From positions 1-5,337 of the forward strand of contig JAFAWJ010000405.1 of the NCBI GenBank assembly GCA_019242065.1: a stretch of 5,337 nt of DNA, written 5' to 3'. Every line of letters begins with the position of its first letter. The stretch's first letter is position 1. Origin of the DNA: Chloroflexota bacterium. Lineage in GTDB: Bacteria; Chloroflexota; UBA6077; CF-72. Below are positions 1-4,612 of this stretch, piece by piece. The notes under the pieces are model-generated. The model did not search any database. It saw nothing but the letters and a program-made list of their open reading frames with translations, and was not told where the DNA came from. A program made the position numbers and the translations under genes.

Positions 1-248
1 GAGCGGAACGACCGGCCGTCGATGAGCAGCGGATCGTCGTCCCAGGCGCCGCCGGCGACCACCTTGACCAGGTCGACGCGGTCGCCATTGGCAAAGCTCA
101 CGGTCGACCACTTGCGTTTCGGGACGACCTCGCCGTTGAGGGCCAGCGCCACGGCGTCGGTGCTGATACCGCGACTGGCCAGGAGCGTCGGGACGTCGAG
201 CGCCTCACCGCTGAATTCACAGGATTGCTGGTTGATGATCAGTTCCAT
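1..248 (-). CDS. thiS-thiG: ThiS-ThiG fusion (sulfur carrier / thiazole synthase), 3' end outside window
   Basis: This frame starts at the ATG at 248-246 and stays open to the window edge (82 residues seen). Residues 1-67 are a complete ThiS: a beta-grasp start (MELIINQQ), the LNGEVVP segment at 38-44, DRVDLVKVV at 56-64 and the terminal Gly66-Gly67. ThiS carries sulfur as a C-terminal thiocarboxylate, made after adenylation by ThiF. No stop follows the glycines. The frame continues AWDDDPLLIDGRSFR, which matches the usual N-terminus of ThiG, the TIM-barrel synthase that forms the thiazole ring of thiamine from ThiS-COSH, deoxyxylulose phosphate and dehydroglycine. A GGAGG ribosome site lies at 261-265, 12 bases before the ATG. 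The gene is 25 bases downstream of the TenI-like gene, so it falls under the same TPP riboswitch. A separate ThiG start inside ThiS (for example the GTG codons at Val63/Val64 region) cannot be excluded. The ThiS identity is secure; the fusion is read directly from one uninterrupted frame. Confidence 0.87.
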   Translation of the reverse strand, partial: MELIINQQSCEFSGEALDVPTLLASRGISTDAVALALNGEVVPKRKWSTVSFANGDRVDLVKVVAGGAWDDDPLLIDGRSFR

Positions 249-273
249 GGTGTGGTCGTACCTCCAGAAGGAC

Positions 274-972
274 TCAGCCTCCCCCCTCTGACCGGGTTGG
301 CGCTGGGGATGGGACGGGCGGGAAAGGAATTCGTGGTTGACACGCGGCCGCGTCGAGCGCGCAGCGCAAGCGGCCCGCGGCCTCGCGCGGATCAGGACTT
401 GACAGAATCGCGGAAATAACGGCCACGCCGGCGCAGCCCGTGGCCAGCACGGCCTCCAGGTTGTCGACGGTGATGCCGCCGATGGCCAGCACGGGCACAT
501 TGACGGCCGCGACGATGGCCGCCAGCTCGGTGACACCGTGCGGCGGCAAGCCCGGGTGCGTCGAGGTAGGAAAGACGTGCCCAAACGTGACGTAGTCCGC
601 GCCCATCTCGGCCACGCGGATCGCCTCGTCCAGGCTGTGCACCGAACGTCCGACCAGCGCCCGCCCGCGCGCCAGCTCGACGGCAGCGTCGACCGGCAAG
701 CTCTGCGCCGCCAGGTGTACGCCGTCGGCGCCCGCCGCGAGTGCCACGTCAAGGCGGTCGTTGACGGCCAGCCGCGCGCCACGCTGATGCGCGATGGCCA
801 GGAGCTCGCGCGCCTGGGAAAACAGCGCCGCCGCCGAGGCCGACTTGTCGCGCAGTTGCAGCCAGTCGACCCCGCCGTCCAGCGCCACAGCGGCGCTGCG
901 CGTCAGCTCAGCCGCCGACTTGCGGGGCTCGGTAACCAGATGCAGTTGATGCGTGCGCTTCGGCGTCGGCAC
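274..972 (-). CDS. tenI: TenI-like thiazole tautomerase (thiamine-phosphate synthase family)
   Basis: The protein has 232 residues and belongs to the ThiE/TenI TIM-barrel family: QLRDK at 39-43, ND at 71-72, DGVHL at 83-87, IGGI at 164-167 and VAVISAI at 183-189. Several positions favour TenI, which tautomerises the thiazole carboxylate phosphate made by ThiG, over ThiE, which joins thiazole and pyrimidine. FGHVF at 130-134 has His132 where ThiE normally has Pro, and this His is the catalytic residue known from Bacillus TenI. GRSVHS at 108-113 is also TenI-like. The ThiE residues Asp in HLGQxD and Lys in PTxTK are replaced by Ser91 and His139. Thr136 and Thr138 remain as in ThiE, so a ThiE role is not ruled out. 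The start is GTG at 972-970, supported by GGAGGG at 987-982. The C-terminal 20 residues form a Pro-rich tail beyond the usual fold. It is followed by thiS-thiG after 25 bases, resembling the tenI-thiO-thiS-thiG order of Bacillus. Confidence 0.85.
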   Translation of the reverse strand: MPTPKRTHQLHLVTEPRKSAAELTRSAAVALDGGVDWLQLRDKSASAAALFSQARELLAIAHQRGARLAVNDRLDVALAAGADGVHLAAQSLPVDAAVELARGRALVGRSVHSLDEAIRVAEMGADYVTFGHVFPTSTHPGLPPHGVTELAAIVAAVNVPVLAIGGITVDNLEAVLATGCAGVAVISAILSSPDPREAAGRLRCALDAAACQPRIPFPPVPSPAPTRSEGGG

Positions 973-1069
973 AGAACGCTTCCCTCCGCTGGCATGACCC
1001 AGATCAGGTTCCTGGGGTACGAGGACTCAGTCCGCCTCGTTCTCAGCCCGAAGGCACCCCCAGCGTTCT
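973..1069 (-). promoter_or_regulatory. TPP riboswitch (THI element)
   Basis: Read on the minus strand, this leader has the conserved parts of the thiamine-pyrophosphate aptamer. GGGGGTGCC lies at 1061-1053, CTGAGA at 1046-1041 (thiamine pyrimidine pocket), ACCTGATCTGGGT at about 1008-996, and ATGCCAGCGGAGGGAA at about 994-979 (pyrophosphate side). P1 is a perfect 8-bp stem of AGAACGCT (1069-1062) with AGCGTTCT (980-973). P2 can pair the G-run at 1061-1057 with ACCCC at 1018-1014. The optional P3a stem is ACGAGG/CCTCGT between 1040 and 1019. TPP binding should lower expression of the TenI-like gene and ThiS-ThiG. The last paired base of P1 touches the start codon. Confidence 0.95.
982..987 (-). 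promoter_or_regulatory. Shine-Dalgarno site inside the TPP aptamer
   Basis: GGAGGG on the minus strand sits 9 bases before the GTG start at 972. It is also part of the conserved 3' segment of the aptamer (GCGGAGGGAAGC), next to P1. It decides the GTG start, because no other start with a ribosome site is nearby. Its position implies that the ligand-bound aptamer could itself hide the site, without a separate expression platform. Confidence 0.75.
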
Positions 1070-1089
1070 ATTCACGTGGGTGAAACGGG

Positions 1090-1098
1090 AGTATAACT
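1090..1098. promoter_or_regulatory. Possible shared, two-way -10 box
   Basis: AGTATAACT is nearly its own reverse complement. On the plus strand TATAAC (1092-1097) lies 7 bases before the ATG at 1105, the distance expected for a leaderless transcript starting at or next to the A of the ATG. On the minus strand TATACT (1095-1090) lies about 20 bases before the 5' end of the riboswitch at 1069, suitable for its promoter. No good -35 box is visible for either direction: TTCACG at 1071-1076 on the plus strand is a weak match with 15-bp spacing. The call rests on the -10 boxes and their positions only. Confidence 0.4.
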
Positions 1099-1104
1099 TG
1101 CGGC

Positions 1105-1392
1105 ATGCTGCAATCGCATCTGCAGAGCCTGATCGCGAAAGCGCACCGCTACCAGGAAGAGCCCGAGCGCTTCGAGCGGATCAGCGTCGAGGGGCAGTCG
1201 CTGCGGGTCCGGGTCCGCGGGGCCAATGGCGATCACGAGGTGAATCTGGTCGATGGTCGGCTGGTGTGTGACTGTGACGGCTTTGCCCACCGCGGCGAGG
1301 GCATCTGCGCCCACGTGCTGGCCGTCGAGTACCACTTCAAAGACGAGCTGCCCGCCAACGCCGTGGAGTGGCCCTTCGCCGCGCCCGTGTAG
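1105..1392 (+). CDS. Small SWIM zinc-finger protein
   Basis: This 95-residue protein has the SWIM signature CxC-x10-CxH: Cys55, Cys57, Cys68 and His70, within VCDCDGF and GICAHVLAV. Such a motif binds one zinc ion and is known from proteins that contact DNA or other proteins. Here it is almost the whole protein: an N-terminal helix with many charged residues (about 1-25), a beta-rich stretch (about 26-54, ISVEGQSLRVRVRG), then the zinc motif and a short C-terminus. It lacks the SNF2 helicase or other domains often fused to SWIM, so no specific function can be given. The ATG at 1105 is preceded by GGGAG at 1087-1091 at a rather long 13 bases. The TATAAC box 7 bases upstream instead suggests leaderless translation. 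The gene is divergent from the thiamine operon, and its TAG stop abuts the first inverted-repeat element. Confidence 0.8.
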   Translation: MLQSHLQSLIAKAHRYQEEPERFERISVEGQSLRVRVRGANGDHEVNLVDGRLVCDCDGFAHRGEGICAHVLAVEYHFKDELPANAVEWPFAAPV

Positions 1393-1396
1393 TGGT

Positions 1397-1469
1397 GGGA
1401 GCCCGCGCATGCGCGGGCTCCCCGAGTGGCGCATGCGCCACTCGGCCCAGCGGTGCATGCACCGCTGGG
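1397..1469. repeat. Three abutting perfect palindromes, copy 1
   Basis: Palindrome 1 spans 1397-1422 (26 bp, arm GGGAGCCCGCGCA), palindrome 2 spans 1422-1445 (24 bp, arm CCGAGTGGCGCA) and palindrome 3 spans 1446-1469 (24 bp, arm CCCAGCGGTGCA). All are perfect. Each is centred on GCATGC, and the centres at 1409.5, 1433.5 and 1457.5 are exactly 24 bp apart. As RNA or single-stranded DNA each would form a long GC-rich hairpin with a CATG loop. No T-run follows, so they are not ordinary intrinsic terminators, although the first could still protect or end the SWIM transcript. Confidence 0.93.
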
Positions 1470-1486
1470 TGCTCACGCAATGGTCA

Positions 1487-1502
1487 GGGGGCTGCCGCCC
1501 CC
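1487..1502. repeat. G-run hairpin, copy 1
   Basis: GGGGGC (1487-1492), loop TGCC, GCCCCC (1497-1502) form a 6-bp all-GC stem. The counterpart in copy 2 (1812-1827) keeps the same stem with one loop base changed, so this fourth hairpin is a conserved part of the element. Confidence 0.7.
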
Positions 1503-1551
1503 CGCCGCCGTTCGCTGCGCTCTCTCCCGCGGCGACCCCCCGCGACGTGCT

Positions 1552-1763
1552 GTCCGCGGGTGGCGGCGTCCTGACTGTCAATACACGTTAGGAAACAGGG
1601 GTATTCAGGTCGACGATGGATGACCTGACGGTGGTCGGAAGACGTTATCGGGCTTCGTCGGGGTGCGATCGCGATTAGTTTTGGGTTGACGATTGTGAGT
1701 CCATTGGAGTGCAGCGCGCCTCAGCGGCGAGTTGCGGGGGGCAGCGACTCACGAGTCGCGGCT
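1552..1763. other. Single-copy DNA between the two inverted elements; no gene seen
   Basis: About 212 bp separate the inverted copies. No frame here resembles a protein or has a convincing ribosome site. It is less GC-rich than its surroundings around 1575-1610 and 1670-1705. A TTGACG at 1685-1690 looks like a -35 box, but no matching -10 follows at 16-18 bp. A weak stem pairs CAGGTC (1606-1611) with GACCTG (1622-1627) over a 10-base loop. The promoter of the ligJ unit may lie here or further right, but I cannot place it. Confidence 0.5.
1744..1759. repeat. Short inverted repeat just outside copy 2
   Basis: GCGACTC (1744-1750), two bases, GAGTCGC (1753-1759) form a 7-bp near-palindrome just before copy 2 begins at 1764. 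No equivalent is seen outside copy 1, so it is probably not part of the repeated element. Confidence 0.55.
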
Positions 1764-1811
1764 AGCACGTACGCGGGGGTCGCCGCGGGAGTGAGCGCAG
1801 CGAACGGCGGC

Positions 1812-1827
1812 GGGGGCCGCAGCCCCC
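1812..1827. repeat. G-run hairpin, copy 2
   Basis: GGGGGC (1812-1817), loop CGCA, GCCCCC (1822-1827). It has the same stem as the hairpin at 1487-1502 in the other copy. Confidence 0.7.
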
Positions 1828-1844
1828 TGACCCGGCACATAGCA

Positions 1845-1916
1845 CCCAGCGGCACATGTGCCGCTGGGCCGAGGGGCGCATGCGCCCCTCGGGGAGACCG
1901 CGCATGCGCGGTCTCC
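1845..1916. repeat. Three abutting perfect palindromes, copy 2
   Basis: The palindromes span 1845-1868 (arm CCCAGCGGCACA), 1869-1892 (arm CCGAGGGGCGCA) and 1893-1916 (arm GGAGACCGCGCA), all 24 bp and perfect. Their CATG centres at 1856.5, 1880.5 and 1904.5 are again exactly 24 bp apart. Compared with copy 1 there are four changed base pairs: two in the first palindrome, one in the second and one in the third. Each change is matched in the opposite arm, with no unmatched change inside the shared 72 bp. Confidence 0.93.
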
Positions 1917-1935
1917 GACCAAACAATCGTAATCT

Positions 1936-1940
1936 AGAGG
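1936..1940 (+). promoter_or_regulatory. Ribosome-binding site that sets the LigJ start
   Basis: AGAGG ends 5 bases before the ATG at 1946. It supports this start over the earlier in-frame ATG at 1856, which lies inside the palindromic repeat and would add repeat-encoded residues with no family counterpart. Confidence 0.7.
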
Positions 1941-1945
1941 TACAA

Positions 1946-2962
1946 ATGATCATTGACATCCACGGTCACTACACGACCTACCCCCCGGGCGTGGAGGCGT
2001 ACCGCGGCGCGCAGATCGCGCAGATGAGCGCCCCCGCCAAGGGCAAGATGAACGTCTCCGACGACGAGATCCGCCACAGCATCGAGACCGGCCAGCTCAA
2101 GGTGCAGCGCGAGCGCGGCACCGACCTCACCCTCTTTTCCCCCCGCGCCAGCTGGATGGGCCACCACTTCGGCAACGCCCTCATCAGCCGCTACTGGATC
2201 GAGCACACCAACGACCTGGTCTACCGCGTCCAGGAAATGTTTCCCGACAACTTCGTCGGCGTCTGCGCCCTGCCCCAGTCCCCAGGCACCGACCTCAACA
2301 ACAGCATCGCCGAGCTCGAGCGCTGCGTCAACGAGCTCGGCTTCGTCGGCTGCAACCTGAGCCCCGATACCTCAGGCGGCTACTGGCAAGAACCGCCGCT
2401 GACCGACCGCTACTGGTACCCGATGTACGAAAAGCTCGTCGAGCTCGACGTCCCCGCCATGGTCCACGTCAGCGCCACCTGCAACCCGGCCTTCCATCAA
2501 ACCGGCTCCCACTACCTGAACGCCGACACGACCACCTTCATGCAGCTCGTGCAGCGGCCACAGATCTTCAAGGACTTCCCAACCCTCAAATTGATCATTC
2601 CTCACGGCGGCGGTGCGGTGCCGTACCACTGGGGCCGCTACCGCGGCATGAACCTGGACCTGGGCCGCCCGGAGCTGAACGAGCTGATCATGGGCAACGT
2701 CTGGTTCGATACGTGCGTCTACCACCAGCCAGGCATGGACCTGCTGTTCAAGGTGATCCGCCTGGACAACCTGATGTTCGCCTCCGAAATGATCGGCGCC
2801 GTGCGCGGCAAAGACCCCGACACAGGCTTCTATTTCGACGACACCAAGCGCTACGTCGACAACATCGGCCTGTCCGAGTCCGACGCCCACAACATCTACG
2901 AGGGCACCGCGCGAAAAGTCTTCCCGCGCCTGGACGCCCGTCTCAAAGCCCGTGGCAGCTAG
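1946..2962 (+). CDS. ligJ: 4-oxalomesaconate hydratase-like amidohydrolase (LigJ family)
   Basis: The 338-residue protein closely follows the LigJ family, zinc hydratases of the amidohydrolase superfamily. LigJ adds water to 4-oxalomesaconate in the protocatechuate 4,5-cleavage and gallate pathways, giving 4-carboxy-4-hydroxy-2-oxoadipate, which an aldolase splits to pyruvate and oxaloacetate. Visible marks are DIHGHY at 4-9 (metal ligands His6 and His8), FSPRAS at 64-69, CALPQSP at 107-113, ELERCVNELGFVGCNL at 123-138, the His174 ligand in MVHVS, IPHGGGAVPYHWGR at 218-231 with His220, FDTCVYHQPG at 254-263, and SEMIGAVRG at 280-288. Glu281 sits where related decarboxylases have Asp. The C-terminus VFPRLDARLKARG is also typical, and length is normal for the family. 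It is probably cytoplasmic, with no signal peptide. It heads a unit with the DUF262 gene 6 bases downstream. No aldolase, tautomerase or dioxygenase of the pathway is in the window, so the exact substrate remains inferred. Confidence 0.9.
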   Translation: MIIDIHGHYTTYPPGVEAYRGAQIAQMSAPAKGKMNVSDDEIRHSIETGQLKVQRERGTDLTLFSPRASWMGHHFGNALISRYWIEHTNDLVYRVQEMFPDNFVGVCALPQSPGTDLNNSIAELERCVNELGFVGCNLSPDTSGGYWQEPPLTDRYWYPMYEKLVELDVPAMVHVSATCNPAFHQTGSHYLNADTTTFMQLVQRPQIFKDFPTLKLIIPHGGGAVPYHWGRYRGMNLDLGRPELNELIMGNVWFDTCVYHQPGMDLLFKVIRLDNLMFASEMIGAVRGKDPDTGFYFDDTKRYVDNIGLSESDAHNIYEGTARKVFPRLDARLKARGS

Positions 2963-2968
2963 CGAGAC

Positions 2969-4612
2969 ATGAAAGCCGAGGAGATGCGCCTGGGCCCCCT
3001 TCTGGATGGCCCGCGCCAGTACGTCGTCCCCTACTTCCAGCGCGCCTACAGCTGGCGCCGCCGCCAGTGGACCACCCTGTTCGACGACATCCTCGAGCTC
3101 TACGATCTCGGCTCCCGAAACTCGCATTTCCTCGGCTCCATGGTGCTGCTCGCCGAGCACAACGAGGCCGACCCCATCCCCCACACCCTGGTCATCGACG
3201 GCCAGCAGCGCATCGTCACCCTGTCGCTGTTCCTGGCCGCCATCCGCGACGTCGCTCACGCCTCCGACACCGAGTTCGCCAACCACCTGCACGCCACCTA
3301 CCTGATCAACCACGAGCCCGAAGGCGTCAAGGTCCTCACCACGCACGGCGACCGCGACGCGTTCATCACCGTCGTCCGCGACCGTAAAGAACCGGAAGCC
3401 TCCCCCATCCGCGACGCGTACCGGACCTTCAAGGAAGCCCTCCAGGAACAGGTCGACAAAGGCCTCGATCTCGACCGACTGGTCCAGATCGTCGTCTCCC
3501 AGCTGTCCTTCGTGGCCATCACCCTGGACGCCGAAGACAACCCGTATCGCATCTTCGAGAGCCTGAACGCCAAAGGCATGCCGCTCACCCAGGGCGACCT
3601 GCTGCGCAACTACTTCTTCATGCGGCTGCCCCCCGCCGAGCACGAGCGCTGGTACAGCACGGTCTGGTCGCCGATGCAGGCGCGACTGGCCGATCGCTTC
3701 GACGACTACATGCGCGACTTTCTGCTCAAAGAAGGCCAGCCGGTTCGCCCCGACGAGGTCTACCAGGAGTGGCGCAAACGCCTGGGACCGCTCGACGAGG
3801 AAGGCATCCGCGACATCCTGCGCGATCTGGCCGCCTGGTCCATCGAGTACGACCAGATCCTCCATCCGCAGCGCGAATCGGATACGGAGGTCCGCAAACG
3901 ACTCCAGCGCCTGACCCTGTGGTCGAAGACCGTGCCGTATCAGTTCAATCCACTCCTGCTGCGACTGCACGCCGATTATCGGCGCGGCGGACTCAGCGCC
4001 GAGCAGGTGAGGCGCCTGTTTCTGGCGATCGAGTCGCTCATGGTGCGGCGGCTGTTCGTCGGCGCGCCCGCGCGCGATGACAACCAACTGCTGATCGAGC
4101 TGTACGACGGCGCGGCGTCCGAGGAGGACCGCACCGAAGCGTTCGTCGCGGCGCTGGCACGGCCGCAGCTGGGCTGGCCGGATGATACGGACTTCGTCGA
4201 GGGCATCCTGCGCCATCCGCTGTATTTCGCCAGTCATCCGGATCAGCGCAAGCTGGTGGCCGAGGCCCTCGAAGACAGTTACACGCACCGATCCGCGGTC
4301 CGCTACGAACAGCTGGACCTCCAGCTGATTACGCCGCTGCTGCCGCGCGCGGATTGGCTGGCCGAAGTCGGCGTGGGCGAAGACCAGTACTGGAAGATTA
4401 TCGCGACGCTCGGCAATTTCACCTGGGTGCCGCGCGGCCGCGCGCCAGATCTGGGCGTGGCCGAGCGCAAAAAGGAGCTGCTGCGCATGACGCGGTACGG
4501 CCTGGAGCTGGTGAAGGACTTCGCGCAGGCCGACCGCTGGACCGCCGAAGCGATCGAAGCCCGCGGCCGCCGCCTGGCCGAGCGCGCCGTGGAGGTGTGG
4601 CCGCGTGCGTAA
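2969..4612 (+). CDS. DUF262 protein with degenerate DUF1524 (HNH) C-terminal domain, GmrSD-like
   Basis: The 547-residue protein has the layout of GmrSD-type proteins, known as modification-dependent restriction or anti-phage enzymes. The N-terminal DUF262 (ParB-like, NTP-using) part is well kept: VPYFQRAYSW at 20-29, HFLGSMVLL at 53-61, VIDGQQRIVTL at 75-85, and RIFESLNAKGMPLTQGDLLRNYFF at 194-217 (core FESLNAKG and DLLRNY). The C-terminal region (about 440-547) aligns by eye with DUF1524: LITPLLPRADW, LGNFTWV at 481-487, ERKKELL, RWTAEAIEARGRRLAERAVEVW. The nuclease residues appear lost: the usual EHI(x)P is LQLITP at 451-456 (His to Leu453), and the Asn cluster after LGN is missing at 488-500. 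It may therefore bind or hydrolyse nucleotides but not cut DNA. The ATG at 2969 follows the ligJ stop by 6 bases with only a weak GAG site, suggesting translational coupling. The second ATG at 2984 is less likely because GAGGAG directly abuts it. No modification or other defence gene is adjacent. Confidence 0.82.
   Translation: MKAEEMRLGPLLDGPRQYVVPYFQRAYSWRRRQWTTLFDDILELYDLGSRNSHFLGSMVLLAEHNEADPIPHTLVIDGQQRIVTLSLFLAAIRDVAHASDTEFANHLHATYLINHEPEGVKVLTTHGDRDAFITVVRDRKEPEASPIRDAYRTFKEALQEQVDKGLDLDRLVQIVVSQLSFVAITLDAEDNPYRIFESLNAKGMPLTQGDLLRNYFFMRLPPAEHERWYSTVWSPMQARLADRFDDYMRDFLLKEGQPVRPDEVYQEWRKRLGPLDEEGIRDILRDLAAWSIEYDQILHPQRESDTEVRKRLQRLTLWSKTVPYQFNPLLLRLHADYRRGGLSAEQVRRLFLAIESLMVRRLFVGAPARDDNQLLIELYDGAASEEDRTEAFVAALARPQLGWPDDTDFVEGILRHPLYFASHPDQRKLVAEALEDSYTHRSAVRYEQLDLQLITPLLPRADWLAEVGVGEDQYWKIIATLGNFTWVPRGRAPDLGVAERKKELLRMTRYGLELVKDFAQADRWTAEAIEARGRRLAERAVEVWPRA
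4591..4597 (+). promoter_or_regulatory. Ribosome-binding site for the TIM-like gene
   Basis: GGAGGTG, inside the end of the DUF262 gene, lies about 9 bases before the GTG at 4605. It supports that GTG as the start, as does the GNWKMN motif, which needs residues before the next in-frame ATG. Confidence 0.75.

Larger units (their letters stand above)
1393..1551 (-). repeat. Inverted-repeat element, copy 1 (~158 bp)
   Basis: Copy 1 is the reverse complement of the element at 1764-1921. In the orientation of copy 2 it runs from AGCACGT (1551-1545) through GTCGCCGCGGGAG, GAGCGCAGCGAACGGCGGC, a G-run hairpin (1502-1487), CCTGACC, an 8-base block that differs completely from copy 2, and then three abutting palindromes (1469-1397). 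It ends near ACCA (1396-1393), one base past the stop of the SWIM gene. By hand count there are roughly 22 differences over 158 positions, several of them the paired changes in the palindromes. It has no reading frame of its own that looks like a protein. I do not recognise the family; a MITE-like or REP-like element is one possibility. Confidence 0.85.
1764..1921 (+). repeat. Inverted-repeat element, copy 2 (~158 bp)
   Basis: This is the partner of 1393-1551 in opposite orientation. It begins AGCACGTACGC, holds GTCGCCGCGGGAG, GAGCGCAGCGAACGGCGGC, a G-run hairpin and CCTGACC, and then the three palindromes. It ends near GACCA, about 25 bp before the ATG of the LigJ-like gene. Base identity to copy 1 is high in the 5' half. 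The 8 bases at about 1831-1838 differ at every position from those in copy 1, while both flanks are identical. Any transcript entering the ligJ unit from upstream would carry it in the leader. Confidence 0.85.

Noticed and set aside
538..1083. Plus-strand open frame opposite the TenI-like gene and riboswitch
   Set aside because: Its product is Arg-rich with no known motif, and it crosses the TPP aptamer. The minus-strand gene has family motifs, a ribosome site and riboswitch control.
1397..1469. CRISPR array or intrinsic terminators
   Set aside because: The 24-bp units differ from each other and have no spacers, so this is not CRISPR. No T-run follows the hairpins, so standard intrinsic termination is unlikely.
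1072..1581. Minus-strand open frame through the SWIM gene and copy 1
   Set aside because: It reads through the palindromic element and opposite the SWIM gene, and it would overlap the thiamine promoter. It has no recognisable domain.
1686..1937. Small open frame across copy 2
   Set aside because: Most of it translates the repeat (GVAAGVSAANGGGG-like text) and it lacks a ribosome site. Its openness follows from GC-rich sequence.
1856..1945. Longer LigJ start at the ATG at 1856
   Set aside because: The added 30 residues come from the palindromes and have no family match. The ATG at 1946 has a ribosome site and gives the usual N-terminus MIIDIHGHY.
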